A program made the position numbers and the translations under genes. Shown here one piece after another: positions 1 through 13,000 of a DNA stretch of 64,000 nucleotides (within the stretch, counting starts at the first letter, position 1; every line of letters starts with the position of its first letter). The notes beneath the pieces are model-generated. The model was not told the origin of the DNA and did not search any database. It was given only the letters and a program-made list of their open reading frames with translations. The stretch comes from Strongylocentrotus droebachiensis (taxonomy: Eukaryota > Echinodermata > Echinoidea > Camarodonta > Strongylocentrotidae), in assembly GCA_035222895.1 (NCBI GenBank), contig JAVYIG010000598.1, forward strand, positions 310,001 through 374,000, read 5' to 3'.

Positions 1-290
1 AAAAAAAAAAATGTCCTCTTACCCCTCCCCCCCCCCCCTGGTTATTCAGCGGCTGGCTGAGTCGTTGCGAAATTTTGGGCCCGATTTTAAACCCCCCCCC
101 CCTTGAAAAAATCCTGCGTACGCCACTGCTCAGACCCTTCTATACTTCCTTCGTTTCCCCAGTTTTTTTGGCGAGGGTAGGGGCCCTTATGTGTCCCCCT
201 CTTGGATCCGCCACTGATTTTGTGATCTTTGTCTGACCTGTTGCTAATATGGATACAAATTTTTAAAAAGGGGGGAGGGGTCAAAATTTG
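1..290. repeat. Homopolymer-rich repeat remnant
   Basis: The left edge starts with an A run, then C runs near 27-38 and 92-102 and a G run near 269-278. Phrases such as GCCACTG recur in a similar G/C-homopolymer stretch near 54130, suggesting degraded copies of one repeat. No gene is visible. Confidence 0.35.
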
Positions 291-727
291 AGCTAACTGA
301 GCTGTTTTTCGGATTATATTGCTGGTTTCGTATTAAAGCAGACTCATGATTTGCCTCTCGAATTAATGCTAGAAAGAGTTTCACTTCAATATGATATCAC
401 ATTATATATTTCGTTATAAAAGATATAATCTCATAAAAAGTGGGAAACAATTTCCTCTTCCTCTTTTAAATGAATACAAAAAGTCAGCACTCACGAAACC
501 GAAACACAAGGGAGAGCGCAGTGTGAAGAGAGCCCAATAGAAAGCCAGTGTGGACCGGATGGGCAGGGGCTTGGTAATTTAATGAGTGTGCCTAGTTCCG
601 GTGAACGTGAACCTGTGAGAAATACCGTGAACACGGTCTAAAATTCATCAGCTAGCTCATATCCACGGAGAAAGTCGTGGCAGAAGTGTCCACATCTTTC
701 CTTTTCATTAGACCGTCTTTCATTCCA
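291..727 (+). promoter_or_regulatory. Presumed promoter / 5' leader of exon 1a
   Basis: This unique-looking stretch lies directly upstream of the exon 1a start and becomes less AT-rich from about 480. No clear TATA box is visible, and no transcription start can be placed from sequence. The role is inferred from position only. Confidence 0.3.
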
Positions 728-739
728 ATGCAGAGATGA
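728..739 (+). promoter_or_regulatory. Minimal upstream ORF overlapping the exon 1a start
   Basis: ATG CAG AGA TGA lies directly before the exchanger start. Its stop codon (737-739) overlaps the main ATG (736-738) in an ATGA arrangement. A ribosome starting here would finish after three codons on top of the real start, so it could dampen or tune initiation of the 1a isoform. Function is inferred. Confidence 0.4.
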
Positions 740-1006
740 CTTTTGGGGACTTGTTGCAAAGAGGGAAAGTGGTCGCCCTGCTTCTCTCCGTCGCACTGTT
801 GCCAGCGGTCTGGGCCGTTGGACCTGGCGGAGACATCACTGTTGAGGATGGGTGTGAGGAGTTCGTGGCCCACAGTGACGAAAAATACAATGCAACAGGG
901 GAGGAGGTCATAGAATCGTATGAAATCCTATCAGTGAATTTCTTGGAAGTGGCTTCTCCTTTGGTTCTGAGTATATGGATCTTGGTTGCTGCTGTCGCCA
1001 AAATCA
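736..1006 (+). CDS. SLC9A: SLC9A exon 1a: signal peptide, ectodomain, first membrane segment
   Basis: Ninety codons plus one base. Residues 10-27 form a hydrophobic signal peptide ending AVWA, a likely cleavage point. An acidic ectodomain follows with a single cysteine (C40) and an N-glycosylation sequon (NAT, N52), then a hydrophobic segment at about 72-90. The exon ends ATC A|GTAAG, phase 1, which matches exon 2 at 30584. It aligns by eye with exon 1b over SY-I-SV-F..V and W-I...A-AK, so the two look paralogous. The start is the ATG opening the signal peptide. Confidence 0.88.
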
Positions 1007-4000
1007 GTAAGTTTCATCAACCTGTTCTTCTACTTTGTGGATCCAAGTTCTAAATTTTTACACCTAAAATTTCTTAAGAAATAATGATTGGAACCTTGGA
1101 ATAATCTAACAGAAAAAGTTGTGTGTGCACCTACTGTGGCGACTTTTAAGAGTCAATTGAGAGCCCTTCCCTTAGGAATAAAGGGCTAATCTACCAAGTA
1201 TACAAAGTAAGTATGTAAGTAATGTAAATACTGAAAATGTTACAGGTAGAATTAAAAAAACAGGCAAAACAAAACATATGCAAGAACTCACTGTGTTTAC
1301 AACTTAAAAGTTAAGAAAGTAGATGACCAATTAAAAATAGCAGGTGAACTCGTGAGGATGAGATGATGATCAATATTTGAGCGTAACTGTGCCAAAACTG
1401 GGACAGAGATTGTCTTGTTTTAATTGTATGCTCTGCATATATCTCATTGTTAGTGTGATTTTATTTGGCAATAAAGAAAATACATAAGAAATCGGAAAAT
1501 GGATAATCGAGCAAGTAGTCTATAGATAAAAGATAATCCAATCACTGATACACCAGGGACAGAAAATGTTAACCTAATAACAGTGGGAATAAGCGTTTTG
1601 TCCCAGTTTCAGTAGTTGTAAACATAAAGCACTTTCACAAGAATATTCACTATACAAAATTATAAACTTATGATATCCTGAAGTAAATACAAAACTGATT
1701 CTCCCATCAATGTTGAAGGAAGAAAACAAACCTTACAAGGCCTGTCTTTGAATAGTGAAATGAGTTTGGCTCGTTTACTTATTGGTAGACTTCAGGTCAA
1801 ATTTTGTGGGCGTGATAATTTGTTCCTCAAGTATTTATACAGCACAAGCTTCAAAGAATCAAGTCTCTGTCTCTATAACATGAGAGGTACAATAATTTGT
1901 AATAATCAATAGGCCAACATAACATTCCTTTGTATAGTTAATAGTTTTATTGACAGATAGATTGGGAAGGGGTAATTTAATTGATCAGTGGTAATCCCAA
2001 TCAATTGAACAGCCTTTGTGTTACTTATCTACGAAAGGTGGTAGACTCAAAGTGATAATCAATATTCACCGAACAGAATGAGGATGCGATTATTTCCCTT
2101 TAACAAAGTTTGTCATGTTCATTTAAATGTAAATACTAATAGGCTTTGACTCTTAAATACTAGTGAACTTATCTTTAACCTGTACAATCCATGCACAGTT
2201 TGACGAGCTTGGCTTTAGTAGAAGGAATACTGTACATGTACACAGTGTAGTAATAATATATGGATTTCAAACTTGTAGTTTTGCGCTATCATCTATTTTC
2301 CTTATTACTTAAGTACCTGTACTAATTATGTTATCTCCCTATCTCCAGCCTTTTTGTGTGATTCAAAGTAGTATGGACCTGTATGGCCAAGGCATTAGGT
2401 TTTTAGTTAATGGATACTTAATATTTAAATCTGTATATATATACATGTACATGTACATTAAATGACTCATTATGAGCTATTTGTAATGATTTGTATTTTT
2501 TTAAACATTAACTGCTCTTTGTGGACCAGTAATCAGGTCAAGTCCTGGGCTTTTTATTAATTTGTTAATTGTTGTTATGCTCTCCTTTCCTTTGAATGTC
2601 TTTGTCACAATGTCTCTGTTCCTTTATGGAAGTATCAATATAGTGATGTATTCACAATATGTATAAACTGAAACTTCGCACAATGAATAAGTTACAAGTG
2701 TCAAGTGGTAATCCCACAGTATGATGAAATCTATTTTCTCTATTGTTTTAAAGCGTAACTATGGATCCCACCATTTTGCTATTGAATCTTCAGTATTGAA
2801 GGAGGCAGATTATCTTGAAGAAGAAGAAGAAATTTAATTTAAGTCAAAGAATACAATAAAATGTTTCCTACACATATTATATGGAAAAGGCAATAAAACT
2901 TAAATACACTTGTAAGGAAATTAAAAAGTGGTCGGATCATCAACAAGCTACAAAAACTTATAGGTACAGTAGTTGATCCTACTCACAATGCAAAAACTAC
3001 CCCCACCCCTACAAAAAAAGGGGGGGGGGGGGACAAAGAAATCATCATATTGTTGGATTACCTCTTGATATGACTTCGGAATACACGTACCGGTAGCTCA
3101 TAATGTCCGATTCATGCATGGTGTAGATTTTTGTGGAGTTCCTTTCCCCTATGTCCGCCTCCACACTCCCTTGTATTATATTACAGGGAGTTACCCCCCC
3201 CCCCTAGCCCCTTAGCTGCTCTGGTGCTAACCTGGCATACAAACAGCAGACTACAATTAATTGTATGATGAAGCATAATTTATGAAGGTCTACAGGTGTC
3301 ATACCATCACATTTACCTTCACACGGCTCAAACCGAGTAAATGGTATCAAATTCATGGCTTCGTGTAGGCATGTGGGCTGCATTTATTACATGTGTATGT
3401 ATGTACAGTATGCTTAAAAATCAATTAAACTTACCGGTAGACTCAATGCCCAGATACATGTAAGTCTTCCGCACAAAGCACATTAAACACAGTACACCCA
3501 TATATACTTTCACCTGAAAAGGGCCAGTTTATCAGTGACTCTAAGCTGGCCAGTTGGATCATATTTGTCAGTTGAAAGTGTATTATAGTCTTCTCCTTAT
3601 ATTTTCTTACCAATACATAATATTCAGAAAAATTATTCATTTAATAAAAATGATCTAATACTAGTACAACAATAGGGACAGTTTTGGCTATTACAATTCA
3701 ATCGGTCTATCAGATAAATGAACATAAAGGTATTGACGGAAGAGTGTCTAATCAGTTGTGACAAACCGGTACTCGGACCCTCTTTCCAATCAGCTAATCA
3801 TTTAGGCCTCGCGATTGGGGGAAGATTGAAATGGATACAGTGTAGTAGAGTAGTAGACAAGTTCATCAATTATTTGCACGCTAATCATGAACAAGTATCT
3901 GTAAGACTTGTACAGTCTATATTCACAAAGAGTTACCAAAGGTCCACTTTCAGTCACTGGTTTTAAGAACTTTTTTAAAACTATAAGAGGAAAGACATCA

Positions 4001-7000
4001 ATGACCGTACTCTTATTGAAGCAACATTACTTTAAGTTTCGATAAAACAAAAGAGGCTACCAATTACTGATATGTAAATACTCTTAAATGATCGATTTCT
4101 TGAGCTGTAGTCTACAAAATTTGCAGGACAGAATTACTGTCCTGCGTTAGATATAATGCTGTTCTTGCCTTAAATTCTAAACCGTAGGAAATGTTGGGCA
4201 CAAAATTGGTCAACATCATGGCAATTATGTGTCTGACCAACATTTGTTGCCCCAACTGGGTGATGTTTGATCAATTTGTAGTTAAAGGTAACTTTGTTAA
4301 TTGCGATTGGGCAAAACATTATGCAAATTATGCAAGAGAAAGAATACATTGCCCCAAAGTTGGTTTGATAAATAAAACACCCCCGTTTTGGACAGTTTTT
4401 ACCATTTTTTGTTCAGTGAAGGTGTCATTGGTTTTGTAATGACATATCATTACCTTGATTGGTAGACTAATAGATATGTTTGACCATACTTGGGTGTGAT
4501 TTCAATCCGGATCCTGGATCCATGTGTAAAACCATGTGTAAACACAGGAAGCAGGAAACGCTTGTGCTAAATCATCCTTCCTAAAAGAGGAACTGTTTGG
4601 TAGAAAGTAGACCACTTTTTGCATTGTATTGTATTTTGAATTGGATCTCCATTGTGCTACTATGAAGTGGAGCATGACATAGGAAAATACAGAATGACTA
4701 ATGTAGACCTGCCGACCGTGATTCAATTATTCTTGACATACTTGACTATAAATAAATATATATGTGTACAATGTAAATAAGGAAGTTGAGTTGGTGATGA
4801 ATTTAATTTGAGAAAGTATTTTTGTGCAATATCACGAATCTGGGCCGCGTATTATAAAGAGTTATGATAGATCTTAAGTAGAATTCTTAAGTTTAATCAA
4901 TACACGATGAGCCATAGAATTACTTTTAAAGGTAATACAAAGTTTTAGGAATTTTAGAAAATTGGGTGGTTAGTGATTCTTTACAACTTTGATATATTTG
5001 GATGCCCCTGTGGATGTTTTATAAGCACTAGAAAATTTAGCCCTTGAAACACTTCTGCTTTTGAGTAAAATTGAATATAAAAATTTACCGGTGCTCCCGG
5101 TAAATTTTGATAAATTTCAAATAGCGCTTATACAGCCGTACAATGGTAGCTGAGACTATGAAACTCTGAGAGTATGTAGTTGTGATATATAGTTTTCAAA
5201 GGGAAATAGCTAATCGGTCGATTTTAGTCAAGAAACATTGTTTTATAGCTTAATTAAATCTTGACCTTGAGAGGGAGCTATACAACATAAAGAGTGTATT
5301 ATTTACCATTTCATAACTTTAGACTCAATTTCAAATGCGACAACGTTCACTGAATATTGTAGGGTCGCATATGCTTCCAAAATGTTCATTTGAACCAAAC
5401 TCATGACCCCATACCAAAACTTTGTATTACCTTTAATATTAACCGTACGATTAATCAAAAGAAAGTAATACATGGCCCTGTTTTGATGGGCAGTACACCA
5501 GTTCTCTTTGAGTTCTATGTGAAATAATATCCTCAAACTTTCTTCTACGCGACATATGAAACATCAAGAGACAGAAGGGTGTAACTTCGTCATGACTTAA
5601 TGCCCTTTTGACTCCCAGCAGACAATTTAAAAGTGAAACACTTTCTTTCTTGAATACTGCTATCAAAGGGATATCGGTTTTAAGAGAATAAGAGTTATCG
5701 GAAAACTAAAAAAAGTGGGTCAATTTCTTATATTCCAAGGACTGATCCAATAGCAACCAACATTTATTCAAACATTTAAATAAGATTTCATCAAAAGTTT
5801 GGCCATATGGTTTTCTCATTTCATGTCGGGTAAAATAATGAGGAAATCAGAATAAGTATTTCAAGTTTCAACTAGGATTGATATGATTTTGCATTATCTG
5901 CTTTATTCCAGCATAGACATAGGTAGCCCTGTCTACCACTGATTCATTGAAAGAGGAGAATGGGGGTGGGGGTGGGGGAGAGGAGGGTTAAAACAAATGT
6001 GCAAAGATGTCATGTGTAATTTAAAGGGATCCAGTAACTTTGTCTTAGATCCTTTAAAAAAATCCTTGATTTAGCTCACGCTGCAATGATACTTATAAAC
6101 CTTTAGGTCAGTCAGGAACCCCATGGCTTTTACAAGCCGATCGGCTGTCTGATTATTAAGATATTCATGATGGAAAATCGAAATCAAATTTTGCGTTTGC
6201 CAAACGGTTTTCATAACACTACAGTCTATTGGAGAAAACGAGTATGGTAAAACCGGTCACTCAAAGGTTTTGTAGGGCTTCAATATATCATCATATCACA
6301 GACACTGATAACATGTAGGGCCGTGCATCTCAGATTTAACATTGTTAAACGATCCCTTTAAGAAGAATAGCGTAAAGAATTTGTCTGTGCTTCCAGGGTT
6401 AAAGATTAACTGCATGATGCGCATATGAATGAAAAATTGAAAAGCCAATCAAAGTACATCCTTCAATGAGGATTGATTTTGCATTTGATCCAGGCAAAGC
6501 TCTCTTCCACTCATGGGAGTGGGGGATCAAAAATGTATATTGAAAAGATGTCACAATTGCAGTTTGAAGAAAAAAAATAGCAAAAGAGGAACCTGTCTGT
6601 ACTCCTTGTATTTGAGATTGAGTGTATGGTCTGCAATCTGCGTATGAATGAAAAGCAAATCAGACGATAAGTTAACATCTATAGTTATGCCTCCGCTCAG
6701 AGAGCCATTGTTACCTCTGATTTATAACAATGGGGGTGGGGGTGCCAGAAACTTATTCCACTCTTATTCCAAGGATATCACAGAATAACAAATAAGTGTG
6801 ATCTCAAAATAAAAATAATTCTTGTTGATATGTCATGGAAATTATTTTTAAAAAGTGCTTTGTATAATGTATGTATATGTTCATCTTTAAAAATATCTTA
6901 TAGAGCCATTGCTCCAAAGGGTAAATTTAGAAATAGAATACAAGACAGATCAGGGCAGTATACATTTTATTTCCTTTCAAATACTGGTATTACAATTGTC

Positions 7001-10000
7001 TTGATCAGTAACTTTTTTATTCCAAGGATTTACTTCCTTTAAGTGGTATGTTTGAAATCTTATTTCCCACTCATTTTTTTGTTTGTTTAATCCATCAGCT
7101 TACATATAATTATAATGTATTATGATTTTGGAGAAACCAAGTGCGACTACTGAGTTATTCTTCTCGTTTAAAGGACTATTTAAGCGCCGTATAGGCAGCA
7201 AGAATAGCTAAATACACAATGTACAATACCTTTAAGATACCTTTTTTTTTAAACTAAAAAGAAAACAAAAACAACCACTATCTTGGCTAAAATCTGAATG
7301 TCTATTTGTTTTGTGAGCATGCCATTTAGTGATTGTAACCCTTGTATCTTTTATGTTGAGCCTATGAAGGCTACATGTTTCCTCCTTACTTTGTCAATAT
7401 TGGGTGAGAATATGGGGGAATTTTAAGGGCTAAGTGGGGCACTATCCCCTCCCCCCCCCCTGAGAAAAATCTTTCTTATCCTTATTTAAAGTAGACTACA
7501 GTAGTGAAAAAAGGTAACATGACCCAAATACCGGTATACAGAAAGACCCAGGTTAGACTTTGCGAAGATTTTCTTTTCTTTGACTCAATCTACCATCTTA
7601 ATTCTTATTACTTATATTGATAAGCCCTGAAAATAATTAAGTACATTATTCCAACATTTACACTTTATGTACATATACACATATAACTTGGTTTCTATGA
7701 ATACTATTCATATTTCACAATGTACTGCAGTTTGGTATTCGGTTTTGCAATCTGTACATTCATACTTGGTTGTAATAAATTATTCAATCCAGTTCAGTTT
7801 TTCCATTTTGATGTACGATACATTTGGGCTCTATCCCTCATGACCCCCCCCCCCCCCATGTGAATAGGATGTGCTATAATAAATTTTGATCATCTGTCAT
7901 CAGTAAGCATTTGATTACAGTTCTTCAACCCCCCCCCCCTCCTTCCTCCTATGCCCTCATAATGTGTACCACTATATTACCCCTACCCTCCCAATGGCTT
8001 CGACGATTGCAAGCGCTGCCTCTTGTTACAAATTCGTTTAACTCTTGAGAGGGGTATAAATTTGGACTCGTGGAGTGAAGGTAGAGCATTTAATTACTGT
8101 AAGCCATTCACAAGGTTGAGCTGAGACATCTTAGTGCTTATCGGGAGAGCAGGAATGCCTTGTATGTGGAGTGTCTACTGGGTTGATTGCTATAATGTAT
8201 TAGATTAACCTGCATATACCGGTAGTCTTTTTCTCTTCTAAAATTTTGCACGTTATTGTTCAGCCTTTGACATTTGTGTGTCTAGGCGTCAAGAGCTCTT
8301 GATACAGTAGTAATCTAGGATTTCTGCCTTGCTGCAGGGTATATATGACTGCCGCTGTGATCGAATTTCGCTCATCTGTGCAAGAAGGATTATTGAAACC
8401 GGTATCTCACTGAAGTCCTGATGAGTAGTTCATCCTTTATGTAGATGTAGGATTGGATTACAACCATACAGCAAATTGTTTTTTGATTGCGTTCATCGAT
8501 CGACTAAAGCAGGATTGCTCGCATTTCTCATTTACGGATGGATCTTTCACCGTGAGTCTCTCACCTCTGCTGCCGCCTTCACTGATACGAGAAGCCGTCC
8601 AATAAAATTGTGTGATTTGTTCCGTTCCGTCCGATGTTACCTACAAAGTGTTATCTATGAATTCATTTCTCTTGCCTCTCTGCATCTCTCTGGTATACCG
8701 CTGGGCCTCTTTGCGTGCCTGGATAATGATTTACCTGACACTGTGCCTGCTTTGATTATCAATTTGTCGACGGGAGGCGCAGACTAAATGGTTTACACGC
8801 GAAGCATCTCGTTAGAATTGGAAGAGTGTTAAAGGTTCTGTACTCTATTTTGACAGCATATTGAATGTTTCCTAGCTTGTTTAGTGTGGATATGGAATCT
8901 TTTGTTTACTTTATGCAGTATTCGCTTTACAGCCTTTGTGGTCCAAATCTTCAAGATATTCTGAAGGTTGGAATATTTTGCTGCTCTGATTGTCTTTGAT
9001 AATTAAATCTCCAAGGCATCCATACATCTTTTCATTCTTATGAATATGCTATTATTATCTACAGTGCTTGGTTATGTTTTCATGACACATGCACTGGTAG
9101 CGATTCCTCCATCGTTGACTTCCTTCACTAACTGAATTCCTAACTTCAACCCCGAAGACCAAACACCTTACCTAGTATCTAACCCTAAACCTAACACTAA
9201 TCCTAAAACCAATCCTAAAACCTATTGCAACCCTAACCGTAGCCATGTATCTTCACTTTGACAAATTGAAGCCTGAAACAAATTAAATGTTGCAGTGGCA
9301 AGTGTCTGGTCACCAAGCTCTGACGTCATCATGAAATAGCTGGGATATACTGTCTGCCGGTCAACTATCCATGATAAGGGATATGCATTCACTACTCTTA
9401 GCAGATGACACTGTTAAAATATAAGCCTATACATTCCAAAGCAAGACACCCCGATGTCTGGAGATATTCCATTGTAGCTTCAAGGTGGCATTCATATTTT
9501 GTCAAATGTCAATCTTCGACTTTGAGAAGTTGATATGGAAGAAGCAATATGGTGTTTGCTTGCTTACTCATGTTGAAATGGATTTTTGTTTGCATTTATG
9601 CTGGTATGTTATAGGGTGTCTGGCTGTCTGCTGTAAATTGTTCAGCAATGTTAGTGGCCTTGATGCCCTTTGACATCAGAATTTTATTGATGGCATTGTC
9701 AATCGATGTGATATTTACATGACTTTGTACCTTTCACTCTTTGAAACAGAAAAGGTGAATAGGTGGCATATATCAGCTCAATCTTGAAGGATCATATTTG
9801 TCTATTTTGTGTCTTCAAAACTTCCATTTAAATTTTGGGCTCTACAATAGCTTTCACCTACAGCCATGTTTCAAGAATAAAAGCAAACGGTTGAATTAGA
9901 TTTAGGGAAAAGTTATCCAGACCTGCTTTCATCAATTGATTTTCATTGACGTCCAAGAAATACCATAAATTGAAACTCTTTGAAAGGAACAGAAATTGTT

Positions 10001-13000
10001 TACTCATTTTGGCCAAATATACAAACAGTATTAAATAATTTGATAAAGTTATGTTACCTGTGGGTTTTTTTCCAGGCACTTCTATGTCCTGTTTCTTGTC
10101 TTGACCTGCTTCCTTTTTTCCTGCTTGCCTCCTGTTTTTATGTTATTAGATATTTTTGTTTTTGACACAGTAAAAAGGAAGTTTAAAAGGAAGCATATAT
10201 AATGAAATTTAGACATTGAGGTGATACAAAATCTCTCATAATCCAGAAACAAATACAGTTATGACGACATATTAGATTGTTACGTGTGAAACAAAAATAT
10301 TAACCAATATAAAGCCTTATCCTTGTTACGTAGAAAGTAGGAATCCAATAGGTACATCATCAGTCTTTATGTTAATTTTTTTTAAACCTTATTAGGAGAT
10401 GATTCATTCCTAGGAGTGGTAGATGCTGTGTCTTGTGATAATATCTGATTTAATAACTTGAGGTTTTATGAACAGTTTGACTTACAGACATGGTTAGTTC
10501 AAACATCGTGGATGGTAATGGTTGTTCCTTGATAGATGTGGACTGTGTTAAGTGGCAGGGTTTTCGTTTTGGTGATTTGAGCAACAGAAAGGCTTGGATG
10601 TTTATAGCTAAGAGCGGTTTTTGCTTCACACAGACTTGGTTAGTTTGGCTTCTTTGGGAAAGAGTTGTTCCTCCAGGTAGAGAACTGGGCCCTGTTTCAC
10701 AAAGCCTTTTTTTCAATGACAAATGACAAAAATCAGTAACAAATCTGCTGATAACCAATCAGAAGCAAGGATTTCACTAGCTTATAACAAAAACTGTCAT
10801 TTGTCACTGATGGCAAGTTTTGTGAAATGGGGCCCATTTCTTGAATGTCTTTGATTGGGAGTCGTGAGCAGCAGGAGTACATCTGTGATTAACGACGGAG
10901 TTGTTCTTGGAACCTCAACATTTGGCAGATGAGTATTGTCACATTCGTGTGATGCCTCTCATACTAATGAGTTACCCACCTTTTGAACTCTTCAGAAACA
11001 GGTTGCCTCTACATCATTAACACCTTGATATCATCTTGTATTCAACTGCTGCTTCCAAACTTGCACACTCGATAACCTAAAAGTCGCCAAGCGGATAATC
11101 TGTAATTCTACCTATAGACATTAAACCTGAAGTGTTGTATCAAACATAGCCTGTAACCATGAGGAATAACTTTGATGTTCATTTCGTCGCCGTCACCGCG
11201 TTTATGGTGTCCCTGCTGACGTACAGCCATGCTTTTGGAGAAGAGGATCTCGGCCAGTTACACTGTGATGAATTAAACCTCAGTGCGGTTACATCTTATA
11301 AGATAGCGTCTGTGGAATTTGACGACGTCTCAGGGACTTTCATAGCCGTCATGTGGATAACCATTGGTGCTCTAGCAAAAGTCTGTAAGTTTGTATCCTT
11401 GATGATAAATAAGACAAAGACCAAACAAATCTTAATTTAAACTGTTTTCATCCTTTTTACAGTAAAACCAGAAACTTTGTGCGAAAAATTGCGAAGGGGG
11501 CAATTTCTATGGCTTTCAGAAACTTTCGCGAAATGCAAAAAGGTGGTGTGCGTCAATTGGGAATCGATTATTTTACGGCCTGAAACCTTAAATACCCTAT
11601 CCAATAAAAATACAACTTGATATAAATGAATATCTGAATGAATGTAGAATACAAATATAAAGGAATAAAAAAGCAAATTAAAACATCATTTTCCACACCC
11701 CTCCAAATTACGGGTCAACATGGGTCAAATTTGCCAAAGTTACAGTGACGACATAACATGTGGACCCGACTGGTTCACCTATGTAGCTGAGGCAATGAGC
11801 CGTGCTTAATTAATGAGTTTTCAGAGTGCTGATACTCCTCCGATAGACACTAAAATGGCATAAAAAGTGTAGTTTATATTATTGTAATCTATGGCTTATA
11901 AGCTTTCCATTGATATATAATTCATCCATTTCATTTTGTAGAATTTAGTAAAAATGAGCTCTTAACTAGCGCAGCTGAATATATTTTGTATAAAAGCTGT
12001 GCTATATAAATTTATTATTATCTATATTATTAATACGCAAAATCGCCGCGGGGGGTCCAAACGGGTACAAAACGGTTCCTCAAAAACGTCTTTCCCCGAC
12101 CGCGCCCGCCTCCGCCGTGGCACGGGGACGGCGGCACAATTATACGAGGCCTGTCTCCCGTAACCCGCGTGCCACCTCGACCCCGCGATCGACGTCCATG
12201 CCGTTAAACGCGGTTTCGGGGTCCCGGGGAGGACGGGGGGACGAGAGCACGGCGGGCGTCGTGGATTGCAAGGAGGCGACGAACCCGCGAGAGCGAGTCG
12301 ATAAGGCGTGCACCCGCCCTCTGTCTAATTATCAAAGAGAGACAAAGAGAGACACGATAAACGAAAATCCACTCGCGTCAACGGGTGTAGCAAATCTTAT
12401 TGCAACGGGTGCGTGGTTCGTCGAGTAAGGCGTCTTACAATAAGATATTAGTTTGTAGACCAGGCGCCCATAGTGTACGTGTATTACACGTTCAGGTCAC
12501 ACACATGCACACAGTACAGTCGATTCGAGTCGAGGCGATTGCTACAACTGGCGCAAACCATGGACCTATTTTCGCGTAAAATCTTTACTCTGAAAGTAGT
12601 TATACAAATTCTGTGATCTATGACAACATAATCATAGTCCAAGCTTCTGTTTTATTGGTCTTTTCATGAAAACTACATCGAAATCACAACAATAATAGCG
12701 CAAATAGATGTGATAGTACGCCTTGAGTCCACACGTACACACGTGTGGTGTAGTGCCACTGCAGCTGAGCGCTGCTGTCGATCGCCGGTGATTTCGGAGC
12801 TGAGTGTGTGAGCCTGGAGTAGCGGTGACCGGAGTAGCTAGGCCTGTGCACATGATACATGGTGTGAGGAGAGTAAACAACACTCTGAAATTGCTATTAT
12901 TGCCCCGATTTCAATATAGTTTCGTGAATACAGGTATGAAACCTGAGCTTAGATTGTGATTATTCTAACCATGCATAGACATAGTTGTATACTGAATTTC

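Noticed and set aside
8476..8787. 103-codon open frame as a gene or extra first exon
   Set aside because: No motif, no signal peptide comparable to exons 1a and 1b, no family match, and no phase-1 donor was identified.
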